From Schaalia odontolytica (GTDB lineage Bacteria > Actinomycetota > Actinomycetes > Actinomycetales > Actinomycetaceae), in the NCBI RefSeq assembly GCF_002847525.1, contig NZ_PKKM01000004.1, positions 124,001-188,000 of the forward strand: a stretch of 64,000 nucleotides of DNA, written 5' to 3'. Position numbers and translations under genes: made by a program. Of the stretch, positions 53,174 to 63,380 are shown piece after piece; the first letter of the stretch is position 1; every line of letters starts with the position of its first letter. A model generated the notes under the pieces. That model had not been told where the DNA came from, ran no database searches, and worked only from the letters and a program-made list of their open reading frames with translations.

Positions 53174-54361
53174 TTACTTCGACGAGGCCTGTGCGGCGAG
53201 CTCAGCTGCACGCCGGGCCGCGCCGTCCATCGTTTCTTCCATGTGGACGAGCGGGTGCGCAGCCTCGGCAAGAATCGCGCGGCCCTCCTCGACCTTGTTG
53301 CCGTCAAGGCGCACGACGAGGGGCTTCGAGGCCGCGTCGCCCAGCGTCTCGAGCGCGCCGATGATGCCTCGGGCGACCTGGTCGCACGCGGTGATGCCGC
53401 CAAAGACGTTAACGAACACGGAGCGAACCTGCTCGTCGCCGAGGATGATGTCCAGGCCCTTCGCCATGACCTCGGCCGAAGCGCCGCCGCCGATGTCGAG
53501 GAAGTTCGCGGGCTTCATTCCGCCGAACTCCTCGCCGGCCATCGCAACCACGTCGAGCGTCGACATGACCAGGCCCGCGCCGTTACCGATGATGCCGACC
53601 TGGCCCTCCAGGCGCACGTAGTTAAGCCCGGCTGCCTTCGCTGCGGCCTCGCGCGGATCCTGCGCGGCCACGTCCACCAGCTCGGCGTGGCCGGGGTGGC
53701 GGAAGCGCGCGTTGTCGTCGAGGGTGACCTTGCCGTCGACCGCCCACACGGAGCCGTCGGGGCTGGAGACCAGCGGGTTGACCTCGACCAGGGTCGCATC
53801 CTCATCACGGTAGACGGTCCACAGGGTTTCGAGGACGGGGGCGATGGCCTCGGCCGTTGCCTCGCCGAAGCCCGCTTCCTTCGCGATGTGGCGGGCGACC
53901 TCGGCGTCGATGCCGACGGTGGGATCGAGGGGGACGCGGGCCAGGGCCTCGGGGCGTTCCTTCGCGAGTGTCTCGATATCCATGCCACCTTCGCGCGAAC
54001 ACATCGCCAGGTGGCGGCGGTTCGAGCGATCCAGCAGGATCGAGAAGTAGTATTCGGCGGCAATGTCCGCGCCGACAGCGATCATGACCTTCTTGACGAT
54101 GTGGCCCTTGATGTCGAGGCCGAGGATCGCCTCAGCCTTCTCGTAGGCTTCGTCGGCGGTGTGGGCGAGCTTAACGCCGCCGGCCTTGCCGCGGCCACCG
54201 GTCTTGACCTGCGCCTTGACGACCAGCAGCGACGCACCGTCCGCCAGGAGCTCGCGCGCACCCTCGCGCGCCTCTTCGGGGGTTGACGCCAGGCGGTAGT
54301 CGAGCACGGGCACGCCGTGCTCCTTGAACATCTGCCGGGCCTGATACTCGTAGAGATCCAC
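53174..54361 (-). CDS. sucC: Succinyl-CoA synthetase beta subunit
   Basis: This 395-residue subunit has an ATP-grasp domain: [17 protein letters not shown] at the start, [18 protein letters not shown] for the nucleotide, [20 protein letters not shown] and the C-terminal [13 protein letters not shown] region that holds succinate. GTG start preceded by GGAGGG. It forms the sucCD operon. About 220 bp upstream lies copy 3 of the dispersed element. Confidence 0.96.
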   Translation of the reverse strand: MDLYEYQARQMFKEHGVPVLDYRLASTPEEAREGARELLADGASLLVVKAQVKTGGRGKAGGVKLAHTADEAYEKAEAILGLDIKGHIVKKVMIAVGADIAAEYYFSILLDRSNRRHLAMCSREGGMDIETLAKERPEALARVPLDPTVGIDAEVARHIAKEAGFGEATAEAIAPVLETLWTVYRDEDATLVEVNPLVSSPDGSVWAVDGKVTLDDNARFRHPGHAELVDVAAQDPREAAAKAAGLNYVRLEGQVGIIGNGAGLVMSTLDVVAMAGEEFGGMKPANFLDIGGGASAEVMAKGLDIILGDEQVRSVFVNVFGGITACDQVARGIIGALETLGDAASKPLVVRLDGNKVEEGRAILAEAAHPLVHMEETMDGAARRAAELAAQASSK

Positions 54362-54582
54362 CTTATTCCCTCCGTTGAACGTGGTGTGGTCAGCGCAATA
54401 ATTCTAACGTGCGACCGGCATAAACGCGCCATTTCCTCCCATTATCAAGGCTTGTCACGGCCTTGACCAGAAGGCGCTTTCCCTTTGTCAACGCTTTGCG
54501 TTGCGGGGCGGATCGGGGGTCGCATCTCCCGCGTGGCCGGACCGCGGCGCCCGAGGGCAGCAGGCCGGGCCCAGACAAATGT

Positions 54583-54686
54583 CGCATGCAATTCCCCCAC
54601 GACACGAATCGATGCACGCTCAAAAACCGCAGAATATCAACGATTAGATTTCAATATTTGAAATACGCTCAGGGGAATTGCATGCG
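54583..54686. repeat. Dispersed 104-bp inverted-end element, copy 3
   Basis: The ends are CGCATGCAATTCCCC and GGGGAATTGCATGCG, a perfect 15-bp inverted repeat identical to copy 2. The interior has AAAACCGCAGAATATCAACGA and the palindrome ATTTCAATATTTGAAAT. It sits in the 627-bp gap between sucC and pcrA, which otherwise holds no gene. Confidence 0.88.
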
Positions 54687-54773
54687 AAATTGATGGGCGG
54701 TGGCAGGGCCTGGCCGGGCTTCGAGGCGGGGCCTAGCTGCGGCGTCCGTGGGCGGAGGCGGGGCCAGGCCGCG

Positions 54774-54876
54774 GTGCTGGTCGGCGGCGGCAGGGCCAGG
54801 GCGGGCCTCGAGATCGACCACTCCGAGCGAAGCTCGCGTGTGGCGATCTCGCGGGCGGGCCGCCGCCGACCAGCAC
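54774..54876. repeat. 18-bp perfect inverted repeat downstream of pcrA
   Basis: GTGCTGGTCGGCGGCGGC (54774-54791) pairs perfectly with GCCGCCGCCGACCAGCAC (54859-54876) across a 67-bp spacer. It lies 112 bp or more downstream of the minus-strand pcrA stop. It may be a terminator, a structured RNA or the ends of a small element. Coding is not apparent. Confidence 0.75.
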
Positions 54877-54988
54877 ACACAGCGGCCAGGCCCATCAAAG
54901 CAGGCCAAGCGACGGTCGAAAACCAGCCGGGCCCTCCGGCGCCCGGAACACCCGTGGGACCACAAGCAACCCGGCCCAGCAGGAAACG

Positions 54989-57793
54989 CTACGAAATCTT
55001 CTCCATCGGAGCCATGCGCACGAGCAGGCGCTTCTCGCCCAGGCCGAAACGGATGCGGGCCACGGTGCGCGGCCCCTCGCCTTCGATGCCGGTGACGGTT
55101 CCGGCGCCCAGGGTCGCGTGCTTGATGCGGTCTCCGACCTTGAGGGAGAGCACCGGCTTGTCCTCGGCGGGCTTGGCGGCGGGAGCCACGCCCATGCGGG
55201 TCACCTTGCGCACGCCGGCGGGCTGGGCGGAGGCGCCGCCACGGCCGGAGCCAAAGGCACCCGTGTCGGTATCGCCCCACGGGTCGCGTCCCTCGGCGCG
55301 ACGGGAGCGCCCGTAGGAACCGGAACCGTACGCCCCGGACCCGTAGGATCCGCCGTAGGACGCGCGCATGCGCTCCCCCGACGTGGCTGCACGGCGCACG
55401 TCGAGGAGCTCGGCGGGGATGTCGTCGAGGAAGCGCGAGGGCGGCATCTCCTGCGGGGTGCCCCAGGCGCTGCGCACGGCCGCGCGCGTGAGGTAGAGGC
55501 GTTCGCGCGCCCGCGTGATGGCCACGTACGCGAGGCGACGTTCCTCCTCAAGCTCGCTTTCATCGCCGAGGCTGCGCTGGTGCGGGAAGGTGCCGTCTTC
55601 CATGCCGGTGACGAACACGACCGGGAATTCGAGGCCCTTCGCGGTGTGGACGGTCATGAGGGTGACCTGCCCGCCGCGCTCGCCCTCTGCGGGCACCTGG
55701 TCCGAGTCAGCAACGAGCGCGACGCGCTCGAGGAAGTCCGCGAGGGTCCCGCCGGGAGCGTCGGCCGCGAAGGCACCCGCGACCGAGTGCAGTTCCGCCA
55801 GGTTTTCCACGCGCGAGGCGTCCTGCGGGTCCTCGCTGCGGCGCAGTTCAGCCAGGTAGCCGGTGCGGTCTAGGACCTCTTCGAGGATGTCGGCTTGCGA
55901 TGCACCTCGCGCCTCCGCGGCTCGCAGTGTCTCGATGAGTCCCCAGAATGCAGCCGCCGACTTCGCGGCGCGCGGGGTGATCCCGAGGACCTCGGGAGCA
56001 CTCTCGGCAGGGGACGAGGCCGGTGCCGCAGCCGCGTTCTCATCCGCAGCCTCGCCCACACCGGGGTTCTCCCCCGCCGCTTCACCTGAGGAAGCAGACA
56101 CAGAAGAACCAGCCGAGGCCTCGTCCGGGGACGCGGAACGCGCGAGCGCGTCGACGTCGATCCCCTCGCCCTCACCCGCGGGGCAGCCGGCGCGCAGCCA
56201 CAGGTGACGCAGGGCGGCGCCAAACGAGATGCCGTAGTGGGCGGCGTGCGCGGCGATCGCTTCTTCGGCCTTCGCTCCGATGCCTCGCTTGGGGACGTTG
56301 AGAACGCGGCGGGCCGCGACAGTGTCGTCAGGGTTGGAGATGACCTGCAGGTACGCCAAGGCGTCCTTGATTTCGCGGCGCTCGTAGAAGCGGGTGCCGC
56401 CGACGACGCGATACGGGATGCCCTGGCGCACGAGGAGTTCCTCCAGCGCGCGGGACTGCGCATTCGTGCGGTAGAAGACCGCGATGTCGCCCCACTCGAC
56501 GCCCGAGTCCGCGAGGCGGTCGATCTCGCCGACGACGAAGCGGGCCTCGTCGTGCTCGGAATCGGCGGCGTCCAGGGTGATGAGCGCGCCATCGCCCGAG
56601 GCCGTCCACAGGTTCTTCGCGCGGCGCCCCGTGTTGCGGGCGATGACCGCGTTCGCAGCCGACAGGATGTTCTGCGTCGAGCGGTAGTTCTGCTCGAGCA
56701 GGATCGTGCGCGCGCCCGTGAAGTCGCGCTCGAACTCCTCGATGTTGCGGATCGTGGCGCCCCGGAAGGCGTAGATCGACTGGTCGGAGTCGCCCACGAC
56801 CGTCAGCTCGGCGGGCTCCACGCCGTCCTTGCCGTCCCCCACGAGAGCGCGCACGAGGACGTACTGCGCGTGGTTCGTGTCCTGGTATTCGTCCACGAGG
56901 ATGTGGCGGAAGCGCCGGTGGTAGTGCTCGGCGATCAGCGGGTTTTCGCGCAGCAGGTCGACCGTACGCATGATGAGGTCGTCGAAGTCGAGCGCGTTCG
57001 AGGCGCGCATGCGCTTGTCGTACTCGACGTAGGCGTCCGCGACGATGCGCGAGACCGGGTCCTTGCCCGCCGTCTCCGCGTAGCGCGCCGGGCCGATCAG
57101 CTCGTTCTTCGCGTCCGAAATGCGCGCCGCGACCATCTTTGGGGTGAAGCGCTTAATGTCCACGTCCATGGCCTTGAGGACCATCTGGATGAGGCGCTGG
57201 GAATCCTGGGCGTCGTAGATCGTGAAGGACGAGGACAGCCCGGCCGCCTCGTGCTCGTAGCGCAGCAGGCGCACGCACGCCGAATGGAAGGTCGACACCC
57301 ACATGCGACGAGCGTCGTCACCCACAAGGGAGCCCGCGCGCTCGCGCATCTCGGCTGCCGCCTTGTTCGTGAAGGTGATCGCCAGAATCTCCCCCGCCCG
57401 CGCGCGGCCCGTGGCCAGCAGGTAGGCGATGCGGTGCGTGAGCACGCGCGTCTTACCGGAGCCCGCGCCTGCCAGGATCAGCAGCGGCGAGCCCGCGTGA
57501 GTGACGGCCTCGCGCTGACGATCGTTGAGGCCGCGCGTCAGCGACTCGGGGTCCACGCCCGGGCGCGAGGGACGCTCCCAGCCGGACGAAAAACCACCCG
57601 AGGACGCGGGAGGCTCCCACGCCGACGGCGCACCCGATGCCCCACCCGGCACGGCGATCTCCGGCCACGCGTCGGAACCCAAGGCGTCCTCCACGTCAAA
57701 GGCGGGCACCTCCGGCGGCACGTAGTCGTCCTGAAAACCACCGTCGGGGCCGATCAGGAAACCAAGGTCAGGCAAAGAAGTCGAGTCACTCAT
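54989..57793 (-). CDS. pcrA: UvrD/PcrA-type ATP-dependent DNA helicase
   Basis: This protein of 934 residues is a SF1A helicase with all motifs: Walker A ILAGAGSGKTRVL near 107, motif II VDEYQDTNHAQ, motif III VVGDSDQSIYAFRG, motif IV LEQNYRSTQ, and later GLEFPVVFVTGMEDG and AYVAITRARERLYL. It unwinds DNA in repair and in clearing stalled replication. Compared with typical PcrA (about 730-780 residues) it has an N-terminal extension of about 80 residues and a roughly 70-residue Ala/Glu/Ser-rich insertion near 550-620. The C-terminal glycine/serine/tyrosine-rich linker and end domain resemble the actinobacterial type that binds RNA polymerase. Confidence 0.95.
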   Translation of the reverse strand: MSDSTSLPDLGFLIGPDGGFQDDYVPPEVPAFDVEDALGSDAWPEIAVPGGASGAPSAWEPPASSGGFSSGWERPSRPGVDPESLTRGLNDRQREAVTHAGSPLLILAGAGSGKTRVLTHRIAYLLATGRARAGEILAITFTNKAAAEMRERAGSLVGDDARRMWVSTFHSACVRLLRYEHEAAGLSSSFTIYDAQDSQRLIQMVLKAMDVDIKRFTPKMVAARISDAKNELIGPARYAETAGKDPVSRIVADAYVEYDKRMRASNALDFDDLIMRTVDLLRENPLIAEHYHRRFRHILVDEYQDTNHAQYVLVRALVGDGKDGVEPAELTVVGDSDQSIYAFRGATIRNIEEFERDFTGARTILLEQNYRSTQNILSAANAVIARNTGRRAKNLWTASGDGALITLDAADSEHDEARFVVGEIDRLADSGVEWGDIAVFYRTNAQSRALEELLVRQGIPYRVVGGTRFYERREIKDALAYLQVISNPDDTVAARRVLNVPKRGIGAKAEEAIAAHAAHYGISFGAALRHLWLRAGCPAGEGEGIDVDALARSASPDEASAGSSVSASSGEAAGENPGVGEAADENAAAAPASSPAESAPEVLGITPRAAKSAAAFWGLIETLRAAEARGASQADILEEVLDRTGYLAELRRSEDPQDASRVENLAELHSVAGAFAADAPGGTLADFLERVALVADSDQVPAEGERGGQVTLMTVHTAKGLEFPVVFVTGMEDGTFPHQRSLGDESELEEERRLAYVAITRARERLYLTRAAVRSAWGTPQEMPPSRFLDDIPAELLDVRRAATSGERMRASYGGSYGSGAYGSGSYGRSRRAEGRDPWGDTDTGAFGSGRGGASAQPAGVRKVTRMGVAPAAKPAEDKPVLSLKVGDRIKHATLGAGTVTGIEGEGPRTVARIRFGLGEKRLLVRMAPMEKIS

Positions 57794-57870
57794 CGCCTCC
57801 AAGGGTAAACCGCCCCACCCTCACCTGCGACCCCCGCCCGGGTGGCGCCAACCACGAAAGGCGGCACACA

Positions 57871-57921
57871 ACGAGGCCGGCGCCTCCCCGCGCTGATACG
57901 CGACGGAAACCCCGGCCTCGT
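57871..57921. terminator. ACGAGGCCGG/CCGGCCTCGT hairpin downstream of DUF1846 gene
   Basis: A perfect 10-bp stem encloses a 31-nt loop, placed after the stop of the minus-strand DUF1846 gene. It lies upstream of the pcrA start, so it insulates pcrA from read-through. Confidence 0.6.
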
Positions 57922-57929
57922 CGAAGCGA

Positions 57930-59420
57930 TTACTTCTTGCGGTACAGCGACTTCGTCGCGTACACCGGCTCCGTCGTCACCTGGATGCCCAGCGAGCGGA
58001 AGATGCCCTCGTCCACGGGGCCCAGGATGACCGACTCGTGCACGTCGCAGTCGCGCAGCGAGCTCAGCTTGTCCAGTGCGCGGCGCGCGTTGTCGTCGCC
58101 GTTGGCGCTGACCGCGAGCGCGATGAGGACCTCGTCGGTGTGCAGGCGCGGGTTGCGCGAGCCCAGGTCGCGGGTCTTGAGACGCTGGATCGGCTCGATC
58201 GACTCCGGGGCGAGGAGCTGGACCTCGTCCGGCAGGCCGGCGAGCTTCTTGAGGGCGTTGAGCAGCATCGCCGAGGAGCAGCCCAGCAGCGCCGATGTCT
58301 TGCCCGTGACGATCTGGCCGTCGGGCAGCTCGATCGCGGCGGCCGGCTCGCCCGTGGCCTCGGCCAGCTCGAGGGCCGGACGCACGACCGGGCGGTCCAT
58401 GCGCCCCACACCCACGCGGCTCATCAGCAGGGAGATGCGCGCCGACTGCACGGGCTCGCTCATTTCCTTTTTCTCGGTCACGAGGGCCTTGTAGTAGCGG
58501 CGAATGATCTCCTGGCGCGAGGCCTCCTTGCAGGCCTCGTCGTCGACGATGCAGTGGCCCGCCATGTTGACGCCCATGTCCGTGGGGCTCTTGTACGGGG
58601 AGGATCCGAGGATCTTCTCGAAGAGGCGGTTCAGGACCGGGAAGATTTCGACGTCGCGGTTGTAGTTGACCGTCTTGATCCCGTACGCCTCCAGGTGGAA
58701 GGGATCAATCATGTTGACGTCGTCGAGGTCGGCGGTGGCCGCCTCGTAGGCGATGTTCACCGGGTGATCGAGCGGAATGTTCCAGATCGGGAAGGTCTCC
58801 CACTTCGCGTACCCCGACTCGATCCCGCGCTTGTGGTCGTGGTACAGCTGCGACAGGCAGGTCGCCATCTTGCCGGAGCCCGGGCCGGGAGCCGTGACAA
58901 CGACGAGGTTGCGGCTGGTCTCCACGTACTCGTTGGCGCCGTAGCCCTCGTCCGAGACGATGCGCTCGACGTCCGAGGGGTAGCCGGGGATCGGGAAGTG
59001 GCGGTAGACGCGGATGCCGAGCTTCTCGAAGCGTTCCTTCACCTCGGCGGCCGCCTTGTTGTCATCCGTCCACTGCGTGATGACGACGGAACCAACGTAC
59101 AGGCCACGCTCACGGAACTCGTCGATCTGGCGCAGAACCTCGTCGTCGTAGGTGGTTCCCATGTCGGCGCGGACCTTGCGGCGCGCGAAATCCTTGGCAT
59201 TAACGGCGACGATGATCTCGACCTCGTCGGCCAGTTCGCGCAACATACGCACCTTGTTGTCGGGCGTGAAGCCGGGCAGAACACGCGATGCGTGCATGTC
59301 GTCGATCAGCTTGCCACCGAACTCCAAATACAGCTTGCCGCCGAATTCGCTTCGTCGCTGGGCGATGTGTCGAGACTGCATCTCGACGTACTGATCACTA
59401 TCAAAACCGATGCGGTGCAT
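57930..59420 (-). CDS. DUF1846 domain protein
   Basis: This 496-residue soluble protein matches DUF1846: the [19 protein letters not shown] start, [20 protein letters not shown], a P-loop-like [23 protein letters not shown], and [20 protein letters not shown]. Structures of this family show a nucleotide-binding fold, but the reaction is unclear. It is highly conserved in anaerobic and oral bacteria. The start follows GGAGG. It stands as a single gene between the two-component system and pcrA. Confidence 0.85.
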   Translation of the reverse strand: MHRIGFDSDQYVEMQSRHIAQRRSEFGGKLYLEFGGKLIDDMHASRVLPGFTPDNKVRMLRELADEVEIIVAVNAKDFARRKVRADMGTTYDDEVLRQIDEFRERGLYVGSVVITQWTDDNKAAAEVKERFEKLGIRVYRHFPIPGYPSDVERIVSDEGYGANEYVETSRNLVVVTAPGPGSGKMATCLSQLYHDHKRGIESGYAKWETFPIWNIPLDHPVNIAYEAATADLDDVNMIDPFHLEAYGIKTVNYNRDVEIFPVLNRLFEKILGSSPYKSPTDMGVNMAGHCIVDDEACKEASRQEIIRRYYKALVTEKKEMSEPVQSARISLLMSRVGVGRMDRPVVRPALELAEATGEPAAAIELPDGQIVTGKTSALLGCSSAMLLNALKKLAGLPDEVQLLAPESIEPIQRLKTRDLGSRNPRLHTDEVLIALAVSANGDDNARRALDKLSSLRDCDVHESVILGPVDEGIFRSLGIQVTTEPVYATKSLYRKK

Positions 59421-59552
59421 GCATCCTCCGAGGTCGCGGATTGAAAGGGGCCGTCCGTGCGGGGCGGTCAGGCGCTGTCACGCTCTCGGGATTCCATTGT
59501 AGGCACGCAAGGGCCGCGCGCTATGGGTGGGGCGCGCGAAAGGGGTCCGACC

Positions 59553-60203
59553 TCACACGATGTGTCGCTGCATCGCCCAGCGCGTCAGCTCGTTGCGGTT
59601 GGAGAGCTGGAGCTTGCGCAGGACCGCGCTCACGTGGGTTTCGACGGTCTTGATGGAGATGAACAGGTCGTGGGCGACTTCCTTGTACGTGTAGCCGCGG
59701 GCGATGAGGCGCATGACCTCCTGCTCGCGGGCGGACAGGAGGTCCAGCTCGGTGTCGGTCGTGGAGACCTCGCCGGTACCGAAGGCGTCGAGAACGAAGC
59801 CGGCGAGGCGCGGGCTGAAGGCAGCGTCCCCGGCGGCGACGCGGCCGATGGCCTCGACGAGATCGGGGGTGGAGATTGACTTGGTGACGTATCCGCGGGC
59901 GCCCGCGCGGATGACCTGGACGACGTCCTCGGCGGCATCAGAGACGGACAGTGCCAGGAAGTGCAGCCCCTCGATGTCGCGGCACGTACTGGCCACTTCG
60001 GCCCCGCCTCCGCCGTTTCCGCCGGGCAGGTGCACGTCGAGGAGAGCCACGTCCGGGGTGAGCGCGCGGCAGGCTGCGATGGCGCCCTCGACGTCGGAGG
60101 CGTCACCGACGACCTCGAGGTCGGCCCCTGAGTTTTCGAGCTCGGCGCGCACGCCTGCCCGAACCATGGGGTGATCGTCGATGACGAGGATGCGGATGGT
60201 CAC
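59553..60203 (-). CDS. NarL/LuxR-type response regulator
   Basis: This 216-residue protein has a receiver domain (ILVIDDHPMVRAGV with the acidic pair, the phospho-acceptor Asp in VALLDVHLPGG near residue 56, and the conserved Lys in YVTKSIS) and a C-terminal LuxR helix-turn-helix (LSAREQEVMRLIARGYTYKE and IKTVETHVSAVL). Its start overlaps the kinase stop by four bases (ATGA), so it is the cognate regulator of that kinase. Confidence 0.94.
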   Translation of the reverse strand: MTIRILVIDDHPMVRAGVRAELENSGADLEVVGDASDVEGAIAACRALTPDVALLDVHLPGGNGGGGAEVASTCRDIEGLHFLALSVSDAAEDVVQVIRAGARGYVTKSISTPDLVEAIGRVAAGDAAFSPRLAGFVLDAFGTGEVSTTDTELDLLSAREQEVMRLIARGYTYKEVAHDLFISIKTVETHVSAVLRKLQLSNRNELTRWAMQRHIV

Positions 60204-61492
60204 TGTGTCCTCCCGTTGGGCGCTGTTTCTTCCAGGATATCGGAGCGCGGCACGCTCAGAGCGATTTCGGTTCCGCGGGCGAGACGCCTGATCGTGGCGT
60301 TACCCCCGGCGCGGCGCATGCGTCCGACGATAGAGTCACGCACGCCGTGGCGGTCGGCCGCGATGGTGGCGGGGTCGAATCCTTCGCCGTTGTCTTTGAC
60401 GAAGGCTTCAACGGCTCGGGGGCGCACCTCGACGTAGACGGAGACGGGTGGGGCGCCGTGGCGCACGGCATTTTGACAGGCCTCGGCGAGGGCCGCGACG
60501 AGTGCGAGCTCGCCGGGTCCCGGGCGCATGTCGCCCACGACGACGACGCTGATGGGCACGCCGTAGCGGCTCTCGACGCCCACGACCGCCTCGGTGACGG
60601 CGGCCTCGAGGGAGTCGGCGGCCTGCGCGTGGCCCGTGTAGAGCCAGGCGCGCAGCTCGCGCTCCTCGGTGAGGGCGATGGCGCGCACGCGGGCGGGATC
60701 CTCGGCCGAGGCCCGGATCAGGGTGAGTGCTTGAAGCACGGAGTCATGCAGGTGGGCGGCGATGTCGGCGCGTTCGGATTCGCGCACACGCTGTGCCTGG
60801 GCCTGCGACAGGTCCTTCGTGGTGCGCAGCCACATGGGAACGAAAGCGAAGAGTACGCCTGCCACCAGGGCAGCACCGATGAGGCCGCCACGCAGCAGGA
60901 TCACCGGCGGGTTGTCGCGAGAGGCAACCATGACGACGCCGAGGCTGAGCAGCAGGAGGCCGGCGGCAACAATGCCGACGAAACGCAACGATCGCCACCC
61001 GTTCACATCACGGCTCTGGCTCCACACAAGCGCGATACCCGAGATGATCGAGACAATGGCCCCCATGTCTCGCCAGTCCAGAGTGCCCGTCGCGTTCAAG
61101 ACGGTACCCACGATCGCCGCCACAACCAGGGCGACGCCGACGACGATCATGCGATTGCGCGACACCTGGGCGGCGCGTTCCTCGCGCAAACGGACGAGGC
61201 CGGGACTCAGCGTTCCCGCACCGTTCTTCTCTGGGGAATCATCGGGGACCGTCACCCACAGCCACAGGTAGACGCCTATGCCCACGCCGAAAGCGGTGAG
61301 GCAGATGAACATGACGCGCACGAGCGAGACCGGCAGCCCAAGGTGTACGGCGAGGCCCGAGCACACGCCGGCCATCCAGGGGGCCGGCATGTCCGGGCTC
61401 GAGGCGGTCGCGCGCACGAGCGGCGGCCTACTGGGCGGCGCCGGAATCGGCGGAGTCCACCCCGGGTGGGGGGAGTTCACGGGTCTGCTCAC
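60200..61492 (-). CDS. PspC-domain sensor histidine kinase
   Basis: This 430-residue membrane kinase has an N-terminal proline-rich stretch, a PspC domain (AGVCSGLAVHLGLPVSLVRV, about residues 40-85), several further hydrophobic segments (about 110-230), a HisKA_3 domain with phospho-acceptor His in AAHLHDSVLQALTLIR, and an HATPase domain (EACQNAVRHG, VKDNGEGFDP). It probably senses envelope stress and phosphorylates the coupled NarL-type regulator. A divergent PspC protein lies across the 154-bp promoter region. Confidence 0.93.
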   Translation of the reverse strand: MSRPVNSPHPGWTPPIPAPPSRPPLVRATASSPDMPAPWMAGVCSGLAVHLGLPVSLVRVMFICLTAFGVGIGVYLWLWVTVPDDSPEKNGAGTLSPGLVRLREERAAQVSRNRMIVVGVALVVAAIVGTVLNATGTLDWRDMGAIVSIISGIALVWSQSRDVNGWRSLRFVGIVAAGLLLLSLGVVMVASRDNPPVILLRGGLIGAALVAGVLFAFVPMWLRTTKDLSQAQAQRVRESERADIAAHLHDSVLQALTLIRASAEDPARVRAIALTEERELRAWLYTGHAQAADSLEAAVTEAVVGVESRYGVPISVVVVGDMRPGPGELALVAALAEACQNAVRHGAPPVSVYVEVRPRAVEAFVKDNGEGFDPATIAADRHGVRDSIVGRMRRAGGNATIRRLARGTEIALSVPRSDILEETAPNGRTQ

Positions 61493-61646
61493 GCTCCCAT
61501 TGTGGCACGTCTCCGGGGCAGCCCCCGGGACACCCCCACCACAATCAGGGGCCGTTCAGGGGGTCCCCTACTATCGGGGTGCCCGGTCTCTTTGGTTGAG
61601 TAGTGGTATCGATCCACGCCGCGTGGATCCCATCGAGAGGAAGTGC

Positions 61647-63365
61647 ATGATGAGTTGGTCCACTGGCACACCGGACCCCAACGCTGGCTATGAGCAGCGC
61701 CCGCCCCGCAGTGGTTTCTTTGATTCCGTCCGAGGCTCAGGATGGTACCGAGCTAAGCCCCGCGTCATCGGAGGCGTCTGCTCGGGTATCTCCGCCCGCC
61801 AGGGATGGGACCTGTCCCTCGTGCGCGTCCTCGTCGCAGTTGGCGCGTTCTTCATGCCGGTCGTGGCCATGGCCTACGGGCTCGCCTGGCTGCTCCTGCC
61901 CGAGGCTGAGGACGGTCGCATTCACGCGGAAGAGACCGTCGAAGGGCGCTTCGACGTGGCCGTTATCGGCGGCGTATTGATGGTTCTCGCTTCTGTTACA
62001 TCGTTGCTATCCGATGTCGGCATCTTCAGCGTCCTGGGAATCGGCTGGTTCAGGCTGATCGTGATGGCGGCCGGCATGGCCGCAATCGCGGCCATCATCG
62101 TGGGCATCGCGCGTTCTGGGTCGCAAGGCCCGAGCAAGCCGCGCCCCCAGTACGGGACCCCGCAGTACGGCGCGCCCCAGTACGGGACCCCGCAGTACGG
62201 CGCGCCCCAGTACGGGACCCCGCAGTACGGCGCGCCTTCGGCTGCTCCTACCCAGAATGCGACGGATGCCTCCGTCCCTTTTGGGCAAACCACTCCGGCC
62301 GCTGACGGCGCGGGGGCCACGGATCCCGGAACCAAGCCTGAGCAAGCCCCCGCGGGTTTCCCCGCCTACGGTGTGCCGAGCGACTTCCAGTCCTCTCCTA
62401 CCGGCACCGCTAGGCCGCAGGCAGGCCCTGCCCCCGCTGCGGCTCGCCCCACTCAGCCCCACCCCGGCTGGACGCCTCCCCCGAGCACGCCCCAGCCTCG
62501 TCGCTGGAACGTTCCGCCCGCGCCGACGCATCGCCCGCGCACCGTCTCCGGGCGCGTCAACCTCGCGATCACGGGCCTGCTGGTCCTCGTTGTGGCCGCC
62601 GTTTTCGCCGGACTGTACTGGGCTGACAAGGGCCTCATGATCCCCTTCATAACGGGTGAGACGGAGGGCCAGACAATCGCCCGCGTCATCACGATCGGTG
62701 GCGGCGTGTGCCTGATCATCGTCGGGTTCTCCCTGGCGATCGCCGCCCTGCGCGATCGCAGCGCCGGCTGGCTCACCGCCCTGTCCGTCATCGGCATCAT
62801 GATGGCACTTCCCACCGCGGCCGTCGGCTCCCAGGCCGCTCACCCGACTGATTTCCACATCAATGTTGGCTCGAGCGGTATCGGCTCCCAGACGACACGG
62901 GACTGGACGGTCGACAGGATCAGCGGGGGAAACCCGGCCGGCACAACGGTACTCGACCTGAGTGGTGCCCCCGTCGGTACCACCAAGACCATCACGGTCG
63001 ACTGGGAGGCCTGGAGCAGGCTCACCATTCAGGTGGCCGAGGGCCAGCCCGTGCAGATCGTGTGCCAGTCCAGCATCGACGATCTGACCACCAACATGAA
63101 GGACAACGGCTGGGCCGAGCCCTTGGACGGCTGCTCCGGCGTGACTGCCTCCTCCCCCGCGTGGGGGAAGCCCTCGCTCGGCGGCATCACGGTCCTCATC
63201 ACCGACAGCGCAAACATTGACACGCTGACGATCCTGCAGACGCCCGATTCCTCGGGCACGTGGGGCTCCAAGCCGAGCGCGACCCCCTCGGCGACTCCCT
63301 CGGCCACGCCGAGCACAACGCCCACCCCGTCCCCTACTCCCACCGGCTCCCAGTCGGGTAACTGA
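61647..63365 (+). CDS. PspC-domain membrane protein with tyrosine-rich repeat
   Basis: This protein of 572 residues starts at 61647, six bases after AGAGGA. It has a PspC domain (RVIGGVCSGISARQGWDLSLVRVL, about 38-90), two further membrane segments (about 105-150), a disordered proline/glutamine region with a triple PQYGTPQYGA repeat, and three more membrane segments (about 305-400). The C-terminal extracytoplasmic region ends in a Thr/Pro/Ser-rich stretch. It contains adhesin-like beta sequence near VLDLSGAPVGTTKTITVD. Divergent from the PspC kinase, it is probably part of the same envelope-stress circuit. Confidence 0.88.
   Translation: MMSWSTGTPDPNAGYEQRPPRSGFFDSVRGSGWYRAKPRVIGGVCSGISARQGWDLSLVRVLVAVGAFFMPVVAMAYGLAWLLLPEAEDGRIHAEETVEGRFDVAVIGGVLMVLASVTSLLSDVGIFSVLGIGWFRLIVMAAGMAAIAAIIVGIARSGSQGPSKPRPQYGTPQYGAPQYGTPQYGAPQYGTPQYGAPSAAPTQNATDASVPFGQTTPAADGAGATDPGTKPEQAPAGFPAYGVPSDFQSSPTGTARPQAGPAPAAARPTQPHPGWTPPPSTPQPRRWNVPPAPTHRPRTVSGRVNLAITGLLVLVVAAVFAGLYWADKGLMIPFITGETEGQTIARVITIGGGVCLIIVGFSLAIAALRDRSAGWLTALSVIGIMMALPTAAVGSQAAHPTDFHINVGSSGIGSQTTRDWTVDRISGGNPAGTTVLDLSGAPVGTTKTITVDWEAWSRLTIQVAEGQPVQIVCQSSIDDLTTNMKDNGWAEPLDGCSGVTASSPAWGKPSLGGITVLITDSANIDTLTILQTPDSSGTWGSKPSATPSATPSATPSTTPTPSPTPTGSQSGN
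62146..62235. repeat. 30-bp tandem repeat, three perfect copies, in coding sequence
   Basis: Units start at 62146, 62176 and 62206 and are identical, encoding PQYGTPQYGA three times. Perfect DNA identity suggests recent copy-number change. Confidence 0.95.
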
Positions 63366-63380
63366 GGAAGGCACACGACC

